The notes: generated by a model from the sequence alone, not told the origin. Shown: positions 47,727 to 60,199, counted from the first letter of the stretch. The stretch is DNA of 64,000 bases from Castor canadensis (GCF_047511655.1 NC_133389.1:153651973-153715972), one strand, 5' to 3'. Numbers and translations are program-made.

Positions 47727-47811
47727 CCTTTTTTTGGTGGTACCAGGTTTTGAACTCAGGATCTCATGATTATTAGGCAGGTAATCTACCACTTGAGCCA
47801 TATTCCTATCC
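47727..47811 (-). repeat. ID-like SINE
   Basis: Antisense: TTTTTTTGGTGGTACCAGGT, TTTGAACTCAGGATCTCATG, TACCACTTGAGCCAT. Confidence 0.88.
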
Positions 47812-48076
47812 TACACATTGTTATTTTGCTGTCATGTAAGTTGAAAGTATTTTTTCTTTCACTGTCTTACTTTTAATTGTATACTTTGATTATAAAATTG
47901 TGATTTTTAAAAAGTTAATTAAATGTATCAAGCACTTTCATTTATGTATTTTTTCCTTTGAAATTTTATGTTTAGAAGTATATTCTTGACTCAGAGATCA
48001 GCAAATATTTATCCATGTATTTTCTCAAAGACATCTTTTGTATCTTTTTCAGTGTGTGATCATTTTTCTCTCTCTC

Positions 48077-48163
48077 CTTTTTCTTTCGTGATACTGAGAC
48101 TTGAACTCAGAACCTCATGCTTGCTAGGCAGGCGCTCTACCAGTTGAACCACTCCGCCAGCCC
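48077..48163 (-). repeat. ID-like SINE
   Basis: Antisense: GATACTGAGACTTGAACTCA, GAACCTCATGCTTGCTAGGC, AGGCGCTCTACCAGTTGAAC, CACTCCGCCAGCCC. Confidence 0.9.
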
Positions 48164-48313
48164 ATTATCATTGATAAGCAAACAAAAACATAACACTGTA
48201 GATGAAGAGAATGGCTGAAAAACAATTGTGAGCTGGTTTATCTTTCCAAGCAATTGTAGTATACTTTTCTTTATTTTTTATATAATTCAACTTATTTAAT
48301 AGTTTCATTTATT

Positions 48314-48434
48314 TATTTTGAGATAAGGGTCTTGTTACTTGCCAGGCTGGCCTTGAGCTCCTGGGCTCAAGTCATTTTCCTGCCTCAACCTCCAGAGCAG
48401 CAGGTACAGTAGGCTTGTACCACCTGGCCCGGCT
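48314..48434 (-). repeat. B1 SINE
   Basis: Antisense: TTTTGAGATAAGGGTCTTGT, GCCAGGCTGGCCTTGAGCTC, TTCCTGCCTCAACCTCCAGA, ending CACCTGGCCCGGCT. Confidence 0.88.
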
Positions 48435-48649
48435 GTAGCATGCCTTTTAAATCTAAATTTTCTTTAAATTCCTTCATGATTTTAAAGTTTTTTACTTTTA
48501 ATTTTGAATCATGAATTTATTTTGCCATATTATTTGAGGCATATCTCTAACCCTATTTGTTCCAAGTGGTTGAGTAACTATTCTAAACTATTTATCAGAA
48601 AATACATGTATTTCCCACAGACTTGAAAATTCATCTTCTCGATTTTATA

Positions 48650-49950
48650 TTTAATTAATTCTTGTACCTATTTTTTGGCTCAACCACCTTGTTTTTGTTA
48701 GTCTCAAATTCTTTCTTGTAAAGAACTCAGATCATTACTCAGACTTCCAAACAATTGAAAAATCCAAATGGTATTTTGTTTGGAAAAACATTACACTTAG
48801 AAATTAATTTGGAGAACAATAATATTATTGTAATCTTTTATCTTTCCATTCGGAGGTACTGAATGCCTTTCCATTATTTGTGTTTGTGTTTATTGTCATA
48901 TTTTTCCCCTTATAGTTTCTAACTACTCATTTTTGCCTGACCTATAGAAAGCTGTTGACTTTTCTCAAATTTTTTTGTTCTTGACTGCCTTACTAAACTT
49001 TCTTACTCACTGTACCTTTTCAGTATATTCTTTTGATTATCACATCAAATATCTGATAATGGTTTCTCTTGTTTTTAAGAAGATATAGCAATTATTTCTT
49101 TTAAATATCATTCTAATATGAAAAGGGTAGTGTCTTCCACCTAACCTCAGTGTTTTTGTCATTAAGCACGATAATGTCCAGTGACAGGAGGCAGCAACTT
49201 TTCATCTGGTTCTCAGGTTTTAAGAGGGTATTCTTTTTAAAAACCATGCAAGGATGCTGAATTTATTGAATACTTTTTCAGCATCTATGAAGATGAATAT
49301 ATATATCCAAGTTAATGATATATAGATTTCTTACTCTTAAGCATCACTTGCATTTTGGGAGCAAATTCTATTTGGTGGATTATTCCCTTAGGAAGATCCT
49401 GGATTTGTTTTTCAGCATTTAATTTAGAATGTTTTTATCTGTAGTCATAAGTGAGATTGGTCTGTGGATAATTTTTGAGTTTGCTTTGTTAGTTTTGTTA
49501 CTAACATTATGTCACTCTCACAGGGATACTGGATATCCCTAACTGGGATACTTTCAATCTTTGCCTCTGGTATTCCAGATCTGTTTGAATACTTCTACTT
49601 TTTGAAAGGCATTAATTCACCTGTACAGTAGTCAGCCCTTTCTATGGGCTAGTTTCTTAGTTCCATCTCTATTTTCTTCTAAGTTTGTTAAAGTGTTCAG
49701 TTTTTTAAAAAAATTCTCTGTCTGCTTTCTGTGTCCCAGAAAATTGGCCATTTCAACCATATTTTAAGAAGTTACATGTTGTTGGGTGTTATATTTTCTT
49801 TAAAATAACAAAACCTCATCAGCATCTAAGTTATTTTCTTCTTTCTTCTAATATTGGGAATGAATATTCTCTTTTCCCTCATATCAAGAGAGTCTTGATC
49901 AAAGTAATAATTTAAAAAATAAAAATAGTATTTTTATTTTTTCTGTTTCC
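48650..49950 (-). mobile_element. Ancient L1 fragment (ORF2 RT region)
   Basis: Antisense L1 RT phrases: TATTGAATACTTTTTCAGCA followed by TCTATGAAGATGA; TTGCATTTTGGGAGCAAATT; GGATTTGTTTTTCAGCATTT; AGTGAGATTGGTCTGTGG. Heavily decayed, among the oldest L1 pieces here; outer limits uncertain. Confidence 0.6.
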
Positions 49951-52689
49951 TAACTCAGTATTTTGACTAACTGTATTAGGTCAAAGGCATCCATGTTACT
50001 AGCACAAATTGTGACAGAGGCAGCAGCCTCCAGGGGTGGCCATGGCAGCTGTTATGGTCATGATAAACTCATGTAAATCTAAGAGCAGGGAGTTATTTCT
50101 GGAAGCTAAGCCCAGAATCTGCTTCTCCAGCCCTTCCAAAGATTTCTAACATCTGCTAACAAATCCTTTCCTGGCTATAGTAGAGAGAATGTTTTCTGTT
50201 ACCTGCAACTGAACCCTTTCTAATACTTTGGCTTTATCAGACATTAAATTCTTATGCATACGGGTGCCTGGCTCTGGATATATATTCTGTTATATTGAAT
50301 TGTCTACGTTTTATAGCATAAAATTATCTAACTATTATAACTATAAAATGGCTTCACATGTAGTGGACTAGTAATCATTTATACTCTTTTTTATTTAAAA
50401 ATGTATTTTTCATGGTGAACTTTCATATTACTCTGACAATTCTTCATGGTTTGCAGTCTACCTTTACTCAGGTTCCTTGGGGATCTTGATTCAGTATGTC
50501 ATTTGAGAAAACTGCTTATGCTCTGGACTGGGAGACAGAGCGGGGTGGGTCCAGGTTGGGCTCACAGTATCTTGATAATAAACCAGATATTCCTGTTGTG
50601 AAATAATTCTGAAGATTTAATATTCATGACTTTATACTTGCCAAAACTTTATTTAAATTTTTATACCAAATGATTTGTGAAGAGCTAACATCAAAGAGAT
50701 GTGAATACTTCAATGTACCTGTATTTAGGGGAATGACCAATGGTTAGCTGTGTCCAAGGTTATTTATATCTGCATTCTTTAGGCCAAGAAAAACATAAAC
50801 TCTGAGGGACTAAGCTAGAAGCAAGCCTCCAGGATGAGCTCCTACAAGCCCAGAACCTTGGGTTTTCTTTACAGACTCTTGTAAGAGCAGTGATCTAGAA
50901 GAAAGTATACTTGAGTGCTAACTCTGATTCTGGCAAAACATTTAGCTTCTCTGAGGCAGGCTTCCATCCTAGCATGGTGGGGATGATATCTCTTCTGCAC
51001 AGTCTTTAGTTTTTAATATATAACATATGTGTAGGTATCATGTATACTGTATCAAGTCATAAAATATGCATTTCTGCCTTTCATAACCTCTTTTATCTGC
51101 CTCAATCACAAAGGCATTATGGTCTGTTTGTCACTTCATCTTTTCCACCATACTTTTCATTCATCTTTGATTTTTCTTGACACAAATTGAGCCCCAAATA
51201 GCTATCTGTTTACCTATCCCATTATCCTTTCTTGTGATTTTTTTGCCAACCCCATAAGCTTTTGCAAGATATTGCCCCTCTTTTCAAGTGGTCCAGCACT
51301 TAGACTGGGGGAACTCTTGTTATGTATTAATTTCTTATAGCTACCAAAGTCTACTGAAGACATGAAATAATGATTAAGGAATAAAAGTGGACACTGATAA
51401 AAAGTACGAGGTAAGTTTTACATCTGGATATTTTCATAGCCTGCAGAATTGTATCTGCTAAAGCTTCATTTGACTTTTTAAAATAAAATTGTTTATGAAA
51501 GCTATGAATTACTAGGCTGGGTGCTCTGGGATTCCCAAGTAGTAACAGAGAGATCTGGGCACTCAATACTGAATGGAAGGAAAATCCCAATGCAATTTAG
51601 GGAATGGGGAGGTTGGGCGGGGAGAATTTGTGAAAAATCAACAATGATTCTCAGGTAAATCTGGGAAAAAGTCAGATGAGAATAGATACTGAAAAACAAA
51701 AAAGAACTTTGCTTGGTCATAGCATTAAGCTATTTAATCACTTCTGCCCTTTGTGCTTTGGGTATTCTTCTAAGTGAATAAAGTAATTTTGCAAAACTTT
51801 AAGGAAGAAAAAAAATCACACCATGTTTGTTTCTCCTGTTGGTTGGATGATAAGTCATCAAAGTAGTAAATTTCAAAAAGTACAAAGAACTACAAAAGAA
51901 AACAATCATTTGCAATGCTAGTACATTGAGATTCTGGTGCCTATTCTTGCCTTTATTCTATGAATGACTTCCATATATTTTTCTTTATAGATTTTATATA
52001 AAATTTTAAACATTAAGCTCATGTATATGTCATACACATCACTTGTTTTTTCTACTTTATATGAACATTTTCTTATGATTCATAAAATCCTTGTCTTGTA
52101 CCACTGGCAGTGACACATTTGAAAATGTTGAACTTGACTGGATGTGGTTTCCTTTTTCTTTCTTCTTTCCTTTTGTCCTGAAAGAGAATAGTTATTTTTT
52201 TTCTTAAAAAGAGAAAGCAAATTTCCAGTTTATACCAGAAGGTGTCATCCGTTCACAAAAAGCTCACCCCAAGGAACCTGATGTAATTTGATTTACCCTC
52301 TGTTTTCCAATAACACGTTCAAGCCTTCCAGAGCTCCTTGGGTGAAAGGCAGTTAGGCTTTAGGCAGAATTTGAAGAAATTATCTTTGCCACTTAAGGTG
52401 TCTGCAAAGAAAGAAAAAAAACAAAGAGCAGTTTTTGAAATGCATTTCATAGGCTTGATGTTATCATTTTATATACTAATGATTCATCAATTACTAGGGA
52501 GAGGTGATTATAATCTTATGCTGACACTTACAGAAGGCTATTGTCATGGTTTTCTGCAAGGGGGTCACCAGTCTCAATCCTGCCTATAAAAACTTGATGT
52601 GTTGAAATGTGATGAGATTTTTAAAATATAAAAAAATGTTTAAAGATAATGAAAGATTTAAACCATCATGATTACATTTTTTGTATCAT
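49951..52689. other. Intergenic, no gene seen
   Basis: About 2.7 kb AT-rich single-copy sequence with only chance ORFs. No repeat named. Confidence 0.5.
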
Positions 52690-52860
52690 GTTGTAGTTTT
52701 TAAGATTTTTACTACATTATCTTTTGGTCCTCATAGTAATCCTCTGAGGTTAGATGAATGAATTTCTGATCAGAGAGGTTAGGACATCTTTTTCAGGCTC
52801 ACACAGCTGATAATTGATAGAGTTGGGTCTACAACAAGGGTCTGTGCATATATACAGTGT
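52690..52860 (-). repeat. MIR SINE relic
   Basis: Antisense MIR: TCATAGTAATCCTCTGAGGT, AGAGAGGTTAGGACATCTTT, TTCAGGCTCACACAGCTGAT, AATTGATAGAGTTGGGTCT. Confidence 0.75.
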
Positions 52861-52904
52861 CAATATTTGTTGTCCTTCAAAAATAAATTAAAAATGGGTA
52901 GTCC

Positions 52905-53014
52905 AAAGCAAGATACCTATAATCTCAGCACTTGGGAGATAGGCAGGAGAGTCACAAGTTCAAGGCCATCATGGGCTACATAGTAAATCCCTGTCTCAAA
53001 TAAAAAAAAAAAAG
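52905..53014 (+). repeat. B1 SINE
   Basis: Sense B1: CCTATAATCTCAGCACTTGG, GAGATAGGCAGGAGAGTCAC, AAGTTCAAGGCCATCATGGG, CTACATAGTAAATCCCTGTC and an A tail (53001-53013). Confidence 0.92.
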
Positions 53015-53544
53015 CCCATAGGCTAAACTGGATCATTAATTAGATGTGCTTTATTTGCTTCTCAAATGTTGACTCATATTGCATTTTAATCTTTTTGATT
53101 ATGGCTGCAAGATTTAAAAATTGGTATACTTCTTAGAAAGGCTAAACTTTCATGTGTGTTTGGAAAAGATGAGAAGATATGTGTCTCCATTGGACTCATC
53201 TTCCCTTGTGGTGACATAGAGCGGGAGCTAATTGTCTGCGTCTTATGTGTGCCAGCCATGTTGCCTAGGGTCCAGCACTCTCTAGTACCTTATACCTGGC
53301 CCACCTTGCTTGTCCCATCTACCTGGCCCTGTTTAGGAATTGGTGGGTCTTTTGAGTAGCACTTTCAGAAATGATAATGTGCTTATTTTAACTTTGCTAC
53401 TATGGCTCAGAACTCTTTAGGAATAGCTTTTAGAATCAGTATAAGAGACACAAGAAAAGTATCTCTTATTTTAACCCATTTATTTTTTTAAGGTTTGACC
53501 CTTTTGTTTTTTATTTTTATTCTTTTAGAAATTTCAGAATCTTT
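53015..53544. other. Intergenic, no gene seen
   Basis: Single-copy spacer. Confidence 0.4.
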
Positions 53545-54050
53545 TTAAAAGTTCTTATTAGTGTATAATAGTCAAACAGTGGTTTCATTGTGACATTTCT
53601 ATATATGCAAACAATATATCCTGGTTTGGTTCATCCCCTCCATTATTTTCTATCTTCTCCCTTCCCCTTCTTACAATGACTTCAGCAGGTTTCAAAGTTC
53701 CATATTCATACATGTGTAGAAAATTCATTAACTATATTCACTTTCCTTTACCCTCCCCCTCCCACTAGTATCCTTGACTTGTTTTACATTCCTGTCCTTC
53801 ATTAAGTGTTAAGTGTCTGTTCATTGTTCAGTTTTGTTATTTTACCTGTATATATATTGTATTTAATCAGTCTAATCCTTTCTATTACTCTTCCTTATCC
53901 CTTTCCCCTCACCCCATATTGCTCAACAGTTTTCAGTGCATTTTGTTGTCGTTATGCACACAGATGCAATGTGTTTCAATATTATTCAGTCTCTATTATT
54001 CTCTTCTTTCCTTTCTCCCCAGTCTCCTTCTAACATTTCCTTTAACCCAT
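53545..54050 (-). repeat. Probable rodent L1 3' UTR-like repeat
   Basis: Pyrimidine-rich stretch starting AGTGTATAATAGTCAAACAG then TGGTTTCATTGTGACATTTC, with CCTTTACCCTCCCCCTCCC and TTCCTTATCCCTTTCCCCTC. This phrasing is familiar from rodent L1 3' ends in antisense; class not proven. Confidence 0.4.
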
Positions 54051-54109
54051 TGAACTTTTAATTACCAAGTCCCTCATCTCCTTGGTCTCTGAGGAGGGGT
54101 ATGTGGAAT

Positions 54110-54570
54110 TAACAAAGCAGAGCACTGAAGCTTGGTTTCTGGGGAACATCAATATCAACATTCAACAGGGGAGAGGAATTAGAAGAAGCAACAGAAGAGC
54201 CCAACTGGAGAAATGGGCCTGAGAGATGAAAAGGGGAGAACAATGATTCTGGCGTTACCTGGGGGCCACCCAGGAACCTCACTGAAATGTTTGAATTGGG
54301 AGGATCAAGGTTTCCTTCTGAGAGTTAGACTTTCAATTCGATGCAGAATAGATCTCAGAAGAAGCATGCAAAATCACCCCCAAATGAACAGAACAGATCT
54401 TAGATCTAATAACTTGATCAGGAATGGGTGGTACTATTTTGAGATAAAGTAAATGTTACATCAAATGTAAAATGTAGCATGAAACGATTCCAAGAGGTCA
54501 AGGTTGGTGAAGAGAGAGTATTCTTTGGAGCTGGCAGTGTGGAGTTCATGGGTGAGCTTAGGAAATGCAG
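54110..54570 (-). repeat. L2 LINE relic
   Basis: Antisense L2 ORF region: GGGGAACATCAATATCAACA, AGAAGCAACAGAAGAGCCCA, TTCCAAGAGGTCAAGGTTGG. Confidence 0.5.
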
Positions 54571-54717
54571 TTTTAAGGAATGGTAAGAGGCAGAAACAAT
54601 TTACAATGGGCCTAGGGACAATTAGGGAAAAAATGAAGAGCAGAAACTAAGTGTGGATTTTTCTTTACTAAAAAAGAAAAGAGAGAAAGAGAGGGCCATA
54701 TTGGCAGAGTCTGAGGA

Positions 54718-54718
<1 letters not shown>

Positions 54719-54745
<27 letters not shown>
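54719..54745. repeat. (TG)n microsatellite
   Basis: 13 uninterrupted GT units. Confidence 0.95.
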
Positions 54746-54750
<5 letters not shown>

Positions 54751-55387
54751 CTGGAGAGATTCTAGCATGCTCAGAAACTGAAGGAAAGGAGTAGGAGGAC
54801 ACTGATCCCAGACCAACAGATGGGACTGAGGGACCCAGAACCCTGAAGAGACAGGATCCTGAGAGGTGAATGATAGATGTCTGAGCAATGGCATCATTGG
54901 AATGAAGGCCAAAGTGACGTAGCTGAGTCACTTTATGTCATATTTCATACTGTTTTTAACCTTAAATGGAAAGGTATAATTATTTTGATAAATGAGAAAA
55001 TGTTTGGCTATTAAAATTGAATATTCATTTGAGTGATGATTAGGCATGGGCAACTGACTAGGTGAATCAGGGTGATGAATTATAATGTTTATAGTAGTAA
55101 TTATTTTCAGTGTGAAATACAAACATATCTGACAGATTTCTGTGCTCATATTATGATTCAAAAAGCAGAATGATCATTGATGAGTATTCCTGAGGTAATA
55201 TGGCTCCTTCAAAAGTCAGGGATTCTTTGAACACTCAATCATTCAACAAATACTTGTGGAACACGCACTACATCCCAGGCACAGTCCCTGGCATTGCAAA
55301 TGTGGCTAGGAAGAAGGCATCTGTAGTCCTTGTATGCTGCTCCAGTCCAATAGAGGCTGCAAGAAAGTGTGAAAAGAAAGTGAGAGT

Positions 55388-55826
55388 TGTCAGAATCAAA
55401 ATGGAGTCATTTGTGTCAACCTTACACAAAAAAGTAAATAAAGCCAGGAGGCTATGAAGGAAGGGTTCTTATGCATGGTTTCCTGGCACAGATGACTGCC
55501 AGAACCACAAGCTTACACAGATGCCATCACAATCGTATACAAAACATTCAATCATATACAAAAAACACATCTGCCCACTGTCTGTTCAACCTCAGATTGA
55601 TTCCACTGCTGATATTAATCATGGTGGCTTAGGATTATTGTTTCAAAATATCTGACATAATCCTCCTCGTTTTTTGTCTTGAAAAATTTCCCCTTGCCTT
55701 ACTTTGTTTGAACACACCCATAGTTCATGATGACATGTGTGTCCCCACTGCAATGCTCTGCTGTTCCCCAATAAGTATCTTTATTCTTTGAAGAATCTCT
55801 CTGACTTTTTTTAAATTTAGGGTGAC
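55388..55826 (+). mobile_element. Possible solitary LTR fossil
   Basis: Opens TGTCAGAATCAAAATGGAGT and near its end has CCCCAATAAGTATCTTTATT, GAAGAATCTCTCTGAC and a closing TGACA, the layout of a retroviral-type LTR. Family unknown, limits approximate; no internal region seen. Confidence 0.35.
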
Positions 55827-56222
55827 AAAAGCAAACGGGCCATTATACTCGTATAATGAGTCCTAGGATGGGTGCACAGAGGGGCATTGGGAGAACGAAG
55901 AAAAGCCATCAATCAAATGGACATGAATTACGGAAGTGGTTAGGAGTCAATGAAATGGGTTGGGCAGGTCTTCTACAATGAGTTGATGGATGTGTAAGCA
56001 AGGCCTGAAGAATGGTAGGATTTCTGCAGAAGAATGGAGCTGAGGGAGAGAGGAGAGAAAGTAGGCTCCTGACAGCAGGAGCAGGTATTAGGGAATTTGA
56101 AGAAGCCCAGGCCATTTGGTGTGATTGCAGCATTTGGTGTAGGAAGAGGAAAGAACAAATGTGGTAAGAGATGAGGCAGAATTGGTTAAAGAGTTGCCCT
56201 TTGTAAAAGGTCTTGGAAGGAG

Positions 56223-56403
56223 GGCCAGACACGGTGGCATGTGCCTGTAATTCCAGCTACATAGGTGGTATAGATAGGAGGATCAAGGTCTGAGGTCCAC
56301 GCAGGGAAAAAGCATGAGATTCTATCTGAAAAATAACTGAAGAAAAAAAGAGCTGGAGGTATGGCTCAAGTGGTAGGGCACTTGCTGAGTTAAAAAAAAA
56401 AGA
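56223..56403 (+). repeat. Composite B1-ID SINE
   Basis: Sense. B1-like unit (GCCAGACACGGTGGCATGTG; CCTGTAATTCCAGCTACATA) then ID-like unit (AGCTGGAGGTATGGCTCAAG; TGGTAGGGCACTTGCTGAG) and an A tail. The ID unit is cut before its B box. Confidence 0.88.
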
Positions 56404-56680
56404 GAAGGAGTTTGGTGGTAATTTAAGACCCATTGGAAGTCCTTGGAGGGTACTCAGGGGTGGTGCATAGATGAATTAGATTTGTATTTACAAGGATTAT
56501 TCAGGTTGGAGCATGGAGACATTGAAATGGGACAAGAATGGGGACAGGAAGACCAGGAGAGATGTGCTAGAGGCTGATCTAAGGCAGTACCCTGGCAAGG
56601 GAGGAAGAGAAGACACACGGGAAGTAGCTAGGAAGGAGAGCAATCAGGGCTTATTGTGAATTAGCAGGAGAAGGAAGCGG

Positions 56681-57610
56681 GCTAGGTAAGTGGCTGGTGG
56701 TGACGCCACTGCACATAGGCGGTGCAAGAGGAGAAGCCACTGTGATTAGTAGGGATACCTCTCTTTGGGTTCAGTGGCCCTGAAGTGTGAGCCCCTCTAC
56801 TCATGCAAATGTTGCCGTCACTAGATTTCAAGCAAGGCAAAAGGAAGCTGATACTCCTCACCTGTGGCACTTGAGAGAAGCAAGCACACTGTATTAGGAG
56901 CTCTGGGGCCCACAAGGTAAGAAATCACAAAATTCTACCTTTAATGTAACAAACTTTCCATCCTGCACCCTCACCCCAGGCATCTGCACACACAAATCAA
57001 AACCCTCTTAAGTCATGGAATGAAAAAAAACCATAAAAAAAAAAAAAAAAAAAGCAAGCAAAAAGCACTTCCTGTGGGGTGAATGGAAATTTTTGCCCAG
57101 GTTATTTTCCAGGCACAGGAAAAGCAATTCTGAATAGTTAAAACCACAAGGACTTGTATTCTTAATTGAGTTTTTTGAGTAGGCCGGGCACAGGAGGGAT
57201 CACATGAAAGAGACCTTGGCATGAGATACTGTTTACATAGAAGCAAGCTCTGCTCCTCAACTCGTCAGCAAACGTTCTGCACACCAAGAAGTTTGATGGT
57301 TGGGTAAAAGCAAACTGATTCATATCAAATAAAAATATACATGTCTACTTGAACTAAAGCTGAATTCAGCTATAACTTGCACAACTTTTCTCCCCTTGAG
57401 ACAGAAACATTGAGCTTAAATTTTATTAGGAAATCATTTTTTTTGCATTCAAATAATTTGGAACTTCCTCTAGGACATGAAAATTCCTCCTCCATGAAAA
57501 CGGGAGGCCAATGATGTAGCAGTGTAACCATGAACTCACATAAGTTGCTTGCCACGTGAAAAGACCAATGACTTGAGGACAAGTAGTTGGGGTAAGGAAA
57601 AAGGTTTATT
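56681..57610. other. Intergenic, no gene seen
   Basis: Single-copy with an isolated A tract (57036-57053) that has no clear SINE or L1 body before it. Confidence 0.4.
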
Positions 57611-57817
57611 CAGGCCAGGTCTGGTGGTACATGCCTGTAATCCCAGCTACTTGGGAGGCAGAGATAGAAGGATCACAGTCTCAGGCAGGCCTCAGGAAAA
57701 AGTGTGAGATCTCATCTAAAAAAATAAAGTAAATCAAAAAGGATTGGAGGTATGGCTCAAGTGGTAGAGCGCTTGCCCAGCAAGCGTCCCTGAATTTAAA
57801 CCCCAGTACCACCACCA
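57611..57817 (+). repeat. Composite B1-ID SINE (best local copy)
   Basis: Sense. B1-like unit 57611-57718 (GGCCAGGTCTGGTGGTACAT; TGCCTGTAATCCCAGCTACT; GGCAGAGATAGAAGGATCAC), an A-rich linker, then ID-like unit 57746-57817 (GGAGGTATGGCTCAAGTGGT; AGAGCGCTTGCCCAGCAAGC; AATTTAAACCCCAGTACCAC). Confidence 0.92.
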
Positions 57818-58260
57818 TTTTGCTTGGGGATTGCAGGCACAAGGCTTCTATAAGAGTTTGTGAGGAGGCATATCAGCTAGGTGGACACCAGGGTAGTTAC
57901 AAATTTTGGGAGGTCTGCTTTTCTGATGGATGGGCTGCTGTTATCTGTAGTTGGTCACTGGAGGCTCTGGGTTCTGTAAATCTACAGAAAAGTTAGTGAA
58001 TAAAAAGCATTATGACTCAGGTCTTTTTAGTTCCTTTTCCCAGGAATTGTTAATTCTGCAGTTAATTATTAGGCTACAAAAGGTGTCTTTTCTCCAGAGA
58101 ACAGAGGAAGATGGCAAAAGGCTACTTTTCCTGGAGATCGGAAAGAGTATTATTTGGAGAACAGATTTTAACTCATTTTAGGTGGCTTCAATCAGAGATG
58201 TCATCTACAGCAAAGTTAGTCAGAGATGAATGCTATGTGACCTCCAAAATTAGTGATTTT

Positions 58261-58459
58261 GGGGAGGTGGGGTGGGATTGGGGTTTGAACTCATGGCTTT
58301 GTGCTTGCAAATCAGGCACTCTACCACTTGAGCCATACCTTTAGTCTGATGGGGTCTTGTGAAATATATCGCCCAGGCTGGCCTAGAACCCTAATCTTCT
58401 TGATCTCCAGCCTCCCAAGTAACTATGATTATAGGCATGAGCCACCGGCACCTGGCATC
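58261..58459 (-). repeat. Composite B1-ID SINE with clear duplication
   Basis: Antisense dimer (GGGGTTTGAACTCATGGCTT; TACCACTTGAGCCATACC; CGCCCAGGCTGGCCTAGAAC; GCATGAGCCACCGGCACCTG). A perfect 15-bp target-site duplication, AAAATTAGTGATTTT (58246-58260 and 58460-58474), shows the dimer moved as one unit. Confidence 0.93.
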
Positions 58460-58574
58460 AAAATTAGTGATTTTTTTTTTAAGTCAATTAAGTTCAAATG
58501 AAGCAGGAGAGTTGTTTGTCCTTGGTAACAATGTAACCCAGTAATTTCTGGCCAGATAAATGGAGGCCAGCAGC

Positions 58575-58795
58575 AGCACATGGTAATGGAAAATGTGGAT
58601 TCCAGCTTTTCATTGTCTGAGTTTGAGCTGACTTCCCCAGAGGTCAGCTCTGTGACCCTAGGCTAATTACTTAATCTCTCTTACTCTCAATTTCCTCATC
58701 TATGATCAATGATAGTTTCTCCCTGTAGAATTGTGAGAAGAGAGTGAGTGAATGCGTGTGGAGCACAGTGCACCTGCTCAATAAATGTTCATTAT
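58575..58795 (+). repeat. MIR SINE relic
   Basis: Sense MIR: TGTGACCCTAGGCTAATTAC, TTAATCTCTCTTACTCTCAA, TTTCCTCATCTATGATCAAT, GTAGAATTGTGAGAAGAGAG, CTGCTCAATAAATGTTCATT. Confidence 0.82.
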
Positions 58796-59469
58796 CCCGT
58801 TTCCACCTTGATTCTCCCTATTTGGTACTGCAGCCAAGCCCTAGAATGTGGGGCAGCTTGGTTCATGTGAAGTGAAAGCTCCCCACACTCAGTTCCTAAG
58901 CTTGGCCACAACTAGGTTAAAAGAGGTCAGTTCTCCACCTCTCACGTTTTTGCTGGCAGAGACCCCAGCCCAGTGCCCCTGGAGCTGGCGGCTTGTCCTC
59001 CTGAGGCTGTTGGGGGTTCAGAGGGTGGGAAAGGGAGGAGATCAGGGCAGCAAGTTCCCAGGGATTCTGGTGGGCCCGTCTCTGATGCTCTGGTTAGTGA
59101 GGCTCCCTCAAAAGCTTCCTTCTCACCCACTGCTGAGACTCAGGAGTCCCAGAAAAGACACCTAGGGGCATCCCTGGTAGCTTAGAGAACCACCACAGGG
59201 TCAGCCTCTTCCTTGTCTTTGAATCCCTGGGCTCTAGACAGTATCCTTATTGTGGTTCTATAGTCCCAAACCTGGATCTGCTTCAGAGATAGGACATTTT
59301 GTTTCCACACCTTGGTTGTCCTACCTAACTGATGTCAGCTTCTCTCCTGATGTCATCTTTGCAACCTGAGAGCTGGCCACTCTGCAGAAACCCAGCCAGG
59401 ATCCAACATCTGGGAAGCCAAGTCAGTTCTCTGGGTGGCAGGGTCAGCAGGCCTTGGCATGAATGGTTC
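58796..59469. other. GC-richer single-copy block upstream of ICOS
   Basis: 58900-59200 is the most GC-rich non-L1 stretch near ICOS (CCCCTGGAGCTGGCGGC; GAGGGTGGGAAAGGGAGGAG). It gives long overlapping open frames by composition. I see no gene; a distal regulatory role is possible but unproven. Confidence 0.35.
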
Positions 59470-59665
59470 TATCTGCGTTGGTTAAGAGTGAGGACCCTGG
59501 AGCCAGACTCTCCCAGTCCTAGCAATTATGCTTTCTAACTATATGACTTGGGCCAGGTCATGCACTTTAACCTCTCTGTGCCTCAGTTTCCCTCATTTCT
59601 ATAATGGGGAGATTGGTGACCCCCCACTTCACAGAGTGGTTAAGAGGATTAAGATAAATGTATAT
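59470..59665 (+). repeat. MIR SINE relic, well preserved
   Basis: Sense MIR: GTTGGTTAAGAGTGAGGACC, CTGGAGCCAGACTCTCCCAG, AACTATATGACTTGGGCCAG, CTCTCTGTGCCTCAGTTTCC, TTTCTATAATGGGGAGATTG and GTTAAGAGGATTAAG. Confidence 0.92.
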
Positions 59666-59900
59666 ACAAATAATGATCCATTTAAATACATATGAAACAC
59701 AATACAAATATGCTAATATAGTAAATACAATAGTATTATAATAGCAATAGTAAATATAATGTATATTTTATATATGCTAAATATATTATGTATTATTTTA
59801 CATTTAATTTTACATATTATCTGCATTAAGATGTGTTTCATATAAAGCATTTAAGTACATATAAATGCATATAATTACCACATATAACAGTAATTATTAT
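59666..59900. repeat. AT-rich low-complexity tract
   Basis: ATAT/AATA-rich sequence following the MIR end (for example TAATATAGTAAATACAATAG and ATATTATGTATTATTTTAC), about 0.75 kb upstream of the ICOS start codon. Confidence 0.8.
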
Positions 59901-60199
59901 TATTGTTACTGTCTATTTTATCTCCCTGCAGGGATAGAGGCACCATGACAAGCTTCTTAATTTTCTTGCTTTCATCTGAGTCTATAGATGCAGAATCCCT
60001 GGTTTGTACAGATTGCAGTAGTATGTAAATCAGGGTTTAAGTTTGTTTAAACTCAACCCTATCATTTGGAAAATTATAATCTATGGTGAATGTCATATAA
60101 ATATTATTTCTCAGATTCCTGTGATGCTTCTCTTTCAGATTTCTTTATTTCAACTTCTTCAAAAATTCCATTGAGTTCTTGTCCTATTTTAAATGTTTT

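Larger units (their letters stand above)
55235..56680 (-). repeat. L2 LINE relic, interrupted twice
   Basis: The antisense L2 3' end (AATCATTCAACAAATACTTG; CCCAGGCACAGTCCCTGGCA) starts it. Body phrases resume after about 55960 (GTAAGCAAGGCCTGAAGAAT; CATTGGAAGTCCTTGGAGGG; TATTCAGGTTGGAGCATGGA). A possible LTR fossil (about 55388-55826) and a composite SINE (56223-56403) lie within. Confidence 0.6.

Noticed and set aside
57746-57817. tRNA-Ala-like sequence with A and B boxes
   Set aside because: It is the ID-derived half of a SINE with diverged arms and an attached B1 unit, not a tRNA gene.
58848-59185. 105- and 70-codon frames upstream of ICOS
   Set aside because: Overlapping frames in a GC-rich stretch on both strands with no homology; treated as chance.
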